From the NCBI GenBank assembly GCA_019044685.2, contig JAGTXX020000004.1:186001-250000 (forward strand): DNA of 64,000 bases. Direction: 5' to 3'. The stretch's first letter is position 1; each line of letters opens with the position of its first letter. Below, piece by piece: positions 61,970-64,000 of this stretch. The DNA comes from Nannochloris sp. 'desiccata' (Eukaryota > Chlorophyta > Trebouxiophyceae > Chlorellales > Chlorellaceae). The position numbers and the translations under genes are program-made. A model generated the notes under the pieces. That model was not told the origin of the DNA. It saw only the letters and a list, made by a program, of their open reading frames with translations, and searched no databases.

Positions 61970-63673
61970 CTACATTTTAGCTGGGTCTATTCCCATACTT
62001 TTCAACACCCTTTCTCCCCACCGCGATCGCAACATATACCACACCCAACCTCTTCTATACCCTCGTTCCTCTGCCAATCGTTTTAAATTATCAGCATGTG
62101 CCTCGACATCCTCTTTTCTCGGATCTGCCAAAAATTTCGCCACATCACTAGCTCCTCGTACATTATACAGCACTCTATCTCTATGCAACACTTGATTTGG
62201 CCATAATATATCAGCTTCTTCTACAGCTACCTCCCCTACAAGCCCTACAAAATAGTTCAACCAGGGTCCATAGCGTAAGTCAGCAAGGGCCCCAAATTCC
62301 AGGCCGGATACGCTACAAAACGGGGTCAAATCATTTGACATCTTATCCAAAATTTCAGCTTGGAGTGGGACAACGCTCTCATAGAGTTTTCCAGTGCCTG
62401 TACTTTCTTCCAAATAAATTGAAATCCAGAGAGGACGGACGGTGGCCACATCCGCGCCAAGTTGAAGTTGGACTGCTCCTGGTAGAACTGCTGCTGCTGC
62501 TGTTTCTAATTCAGATTCAGTTTGTTTTACGTTGTTCTTAGTACATGTATTAATATCATCACTATTTGCAGTCGACAGTGGTATTGCTATTGGCCATGTC
62601 GCTCTAAGGGCCCCGCCGCCGCCACTGCTACTGCCGCTGGTGGCCATGCGACCTGCAGCAGCAGCCTCACTTTCATTGCTGTCAGTACTATCAAAGTTGA
62701 GTGAGAATTCAGTAGCTTCAGCTTCAGGATGGCTTGCTAGCCAAGTTAAATCATCGATGATTTCATGTTCTTCATTGCTCGTTCTATTTAATTCTCCTGT
62801 CCGTCGTTGATCACTATCGACGGTGGAAGAAGTTGAAGTTGAAGGTGAATTTTCTTCAGCTCCAGAAACTACACTCAATCGACCGTGTACAATACGAACT
62901 TCCGCATCTGCTCTATATGCTGTTGCTGCTGCTTCATCAGTACTATTCGCTCCTTCTACGCCTAATAGGTCAAAGAGCTGCCGTTGCCGTTGCTGCTGCC
63001 GTCCTCGTATACTTTGGAATGCAAGTTGTCTGAAACGCCTGTCTTCCTCGATAAGCTGCCAGTGTGTAAGCCAAGTATACCCTAAAGATGCACTGGTGCG
63101 TTCAGGGTCTAGAGCATCTGCTGCAGCCTGTAAAAGTTCCTCTTCGCAAGCGACTGCAGCACTGGTGGCCATTGGCTCATTGGATTCTCTCAGCTGAGCA
63201 GAAGTCTGGATGGCTGTGTGTAGGCGGTGATTTAGGTAGGTTTGCTGGGAATTTAGAAGTATTCCCAGTTTCTTATTAAGAGCAGCTGTGGCTGTTGCCC
63301 GCTCTCCTGCAATGGCACAAAATTTGAAAAGTATGTTGGAATCTGTCCTTGAACCAGCAGGTAAGCATACAATAACCAACGCACCAGCACTATTTGTAAT
63401 TAACCTGGCACGCATAGAATTAGGCAAATGCCCTAAGACAAGGGAAGAATCTAAACACAACATGTTTTCAAGAGTGATCTGAAATTGTCTTAAGCCTACT
63501 AGCGGTGTGGCTACAATACTAGATAGCCTCTTCCGCATGTCATCACAACTCCATTTCGGGAATATATATAACTGCAATTGGCTCAGATGAGGCGACGACC
63601 TTTTTAATAGTGCAAATTTTAAATATCTTTGTTGGCGCCTCCGCCAGTGCCTCCCTAAAATCTGCCTTGGCAT
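61970..63673 (-). CDS. uncharacterised protein, 567 aa
   Basis: The frame is open from 63685, but the first ATG is 63673 (MPRQILGRHWRRRQQRYLKF). The protein starts very basic, continues with globular alternating strands and helices (MRARLITNSAGALVIVCLPA), then has a Ser/Glu/Asp-rich disordered middle (~260-370). It ends with a well-composed C-terminal domain: WISIYLEESTGTGKLYESVV, WPNQVLHRDRVLYNVRG, and a final ERGYRRGWVWYMLRSRWG. The basic-aromatic GYxxGWxxYxxxxxxG pattern recalls the short tails of some helicases, but no helicase motif is present here. Unknown function. It is divergent from the ABCC gene, with 128 bp between starts. Confidence 0.65.
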   Translation of the reverse strand: MPRQILGRHWRRRQQRYLKFALLKRSSPHLSQLQLYIFPKWSCDDMRKRLSSIVATPLVGLRQFQITLENMLCLDSSLVLGHLPNSMRARLITNSAGALVIVCLPAGSRTDSNILFKFCAIAGERATATAALNKKLGILLNSQQTYLNHRLHTAIQTSAQLRESNEPMATSAAVACEEELLQAAADALDPERTSASLGYTWLTHWQLIEEDRRFRQLAFQSIRGRQQQRQRQLFDLLGVEGANSTDEAAATAYRADAEVRIVHGRLSVVSGAEENSPSTSTSSTVDSDQRRTGELNRTSNEEHEIIDDLTWLASHPEAEATEFSLNFDSTDSNESEAAAAGRMATSGSSSGGGGALRATWPIAIPLSTANSDDINTCTKNNVKQTESELETAAAAVLPGAVQLQLGADVATVRPLWISIYLEESTGTGKLYESVVPLQAEILDKMSNDLTPFCSVSGLEFGALADLRYGPWLNYFVGLVGEVAVEEADILWPNQVLHRDRVLYNVRGASDVAKFLADPRKEDVEAHADNLKRLAEERGYRRGWVWYMLRSRWGERVLKSMGIDPAKM

Positions 63674-63801
63674 GAGACTTAACACACAACATTATGATGA
63701 CAGGATCAAAAACTTATCCTTTTACCCTGTAGCAATGAGAGGGAGGGGTATTCAGGCGGATGTAATGCTATGCGTATGATCAACAGATTGAGATCAAATC
63801 A

Positions 63802-64000
63802 ATGGAAAATGATATCGAGCAGCCTTTGCTGCAAAACCATGGCGAAGAGGAACATGATCTTAATACATATATAACGTCCAATGAATACAATCAGCACCAT
63901 CCTCGCACATTTTGGCAAGAACTGTCGTTTAACTGGATCTCCCCGCTGCTCCGGCTAGGCTTCACTCTTCCGCAGCTACAGCAACACCATCTGCCACCTC
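63802..64000 (+). CDS. ABC transporter, subfamily C (MRP-like), N-terminal fragment
   Basis: An open frame from ATG 63802 runs past the end of the window (66 complete codons). After an acidic start (MENDIEQPLLQNHGEEEHDL) it reads WQELSFNWISPLLRLGFTLP. This matches the conserved cytosolic segment just before the first transmembrane domain of short MRP/ABCC proteins (SxxTFxWxxPLLxxG). Such transporters export glutathione conjugates and organic anions, often into vacuoles. Only the first segment is visible, so completeness cannot be judged. Confidence 0.8.
   Translation, partial: MENDIEQPLLQNHGEEEHDLNTYITSNEYNQHHPRTFWQELSFNWISPLLRLGFTLPQLQQHHLPP

Noticed and set aside
62823..63197. 124-codon plus-strand frame opposite the 567-aa protein
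   Set aside because: It is a shadow of Glu/Asp/Ser-rich codons on the other strand, with no independent features.

Overview
This is nuclear DNA of a photosynthetic eukaryote, most likely a compact-genome green alga (Chlorophyta). Genes sit on both strands as single transcription units. They are interrupted by short GT-AG introns (about 55-180 bp, acceptors mostly TGCAG), and gene density is roughly one per 1.6 kb. Plastid functions are nuclear-encoded: cyanobacterial-type ribosomal protein L22, a ClpR subunit, VIPP1, a PAP/fibrillin, two MscS-like channels and probably a GGCT-like membrane protein. The histone H3 carries the plant H3.3 residues T31, Y41 and L90. TGTAA lies downstream of many stop codons, which fits green-algal polyadenylation but is weak evidence. 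Species assignment from sequence alone is not possible; a small trebouxiophyte-like genome is only a guess.

Layout. 1-6.4 kb: end of an RCC1-repeat protein, an unknown helical protein, leucyl aminopeptidase and an SR splicing factor. 6.9-16.5 kb: an ABCA transporter, a Tas-type aldo/keto reductase, plastid L22 and ClpR in a divergent pair, and an unrecognised Ser-rich protein with a spliced leader. 16.5-20.5 kb: an AT-rich, gene-poor stretch with a broken rhodanese-like gene, a fibrillin gene and a duplicated ~160-bp segment. 20.5-36 kb: VIPP1, TAF1B/Rrn7 (10 exons), a second ABCA transporter, aspartate aminotransferase, p31comet, POP1, a FAD dehydrogenase, then an inverted repeat with poly-G tracts. 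36-54 kb: SDR, NAR1/IOP1, a likely Pol I A34-type subunit, GGCT-like protein, rhomboid, two MscS-like genes, an ACP6-like acid phosphatase, a peroxiredoxin-thioredoxin fusion, histone H3.3 and succinyl-CoA ligase beta. 54-64 kb: a KDM3/JMJ25-type demethylase, a small protein with a PIP-box-like motif, four uncharacterised genes and the start of an ABCC transporter.

The genes are not a pathway cluster. Recurring themes are plastid protein and membrane maintenance (L22, ClpR, VIPP1, fibrillin, MscS), rRNA and tRNA machinery (TAF1B, A34, POP1), redox and Fe-S biology (Prx-Trx, NAR1) and chromatin or mitosis (H3, JmjC, p31comet). Many neighbours are head-to-head with 220-380 bp between start codons. 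I found no clear new multi-gene system. The most notable items are the Prx-Trx fusion, the paired short MscS proteins, the rhodanese pseudogene with its duplicated flank, the poly-G inverted repeat, a dispersed intergenic repeat, two GC-AG introns and the block of unknown genes at 58.5-63.7 kb. Exon boundaries were worked out by hand from splice motifs, phase and protein-family similarity.
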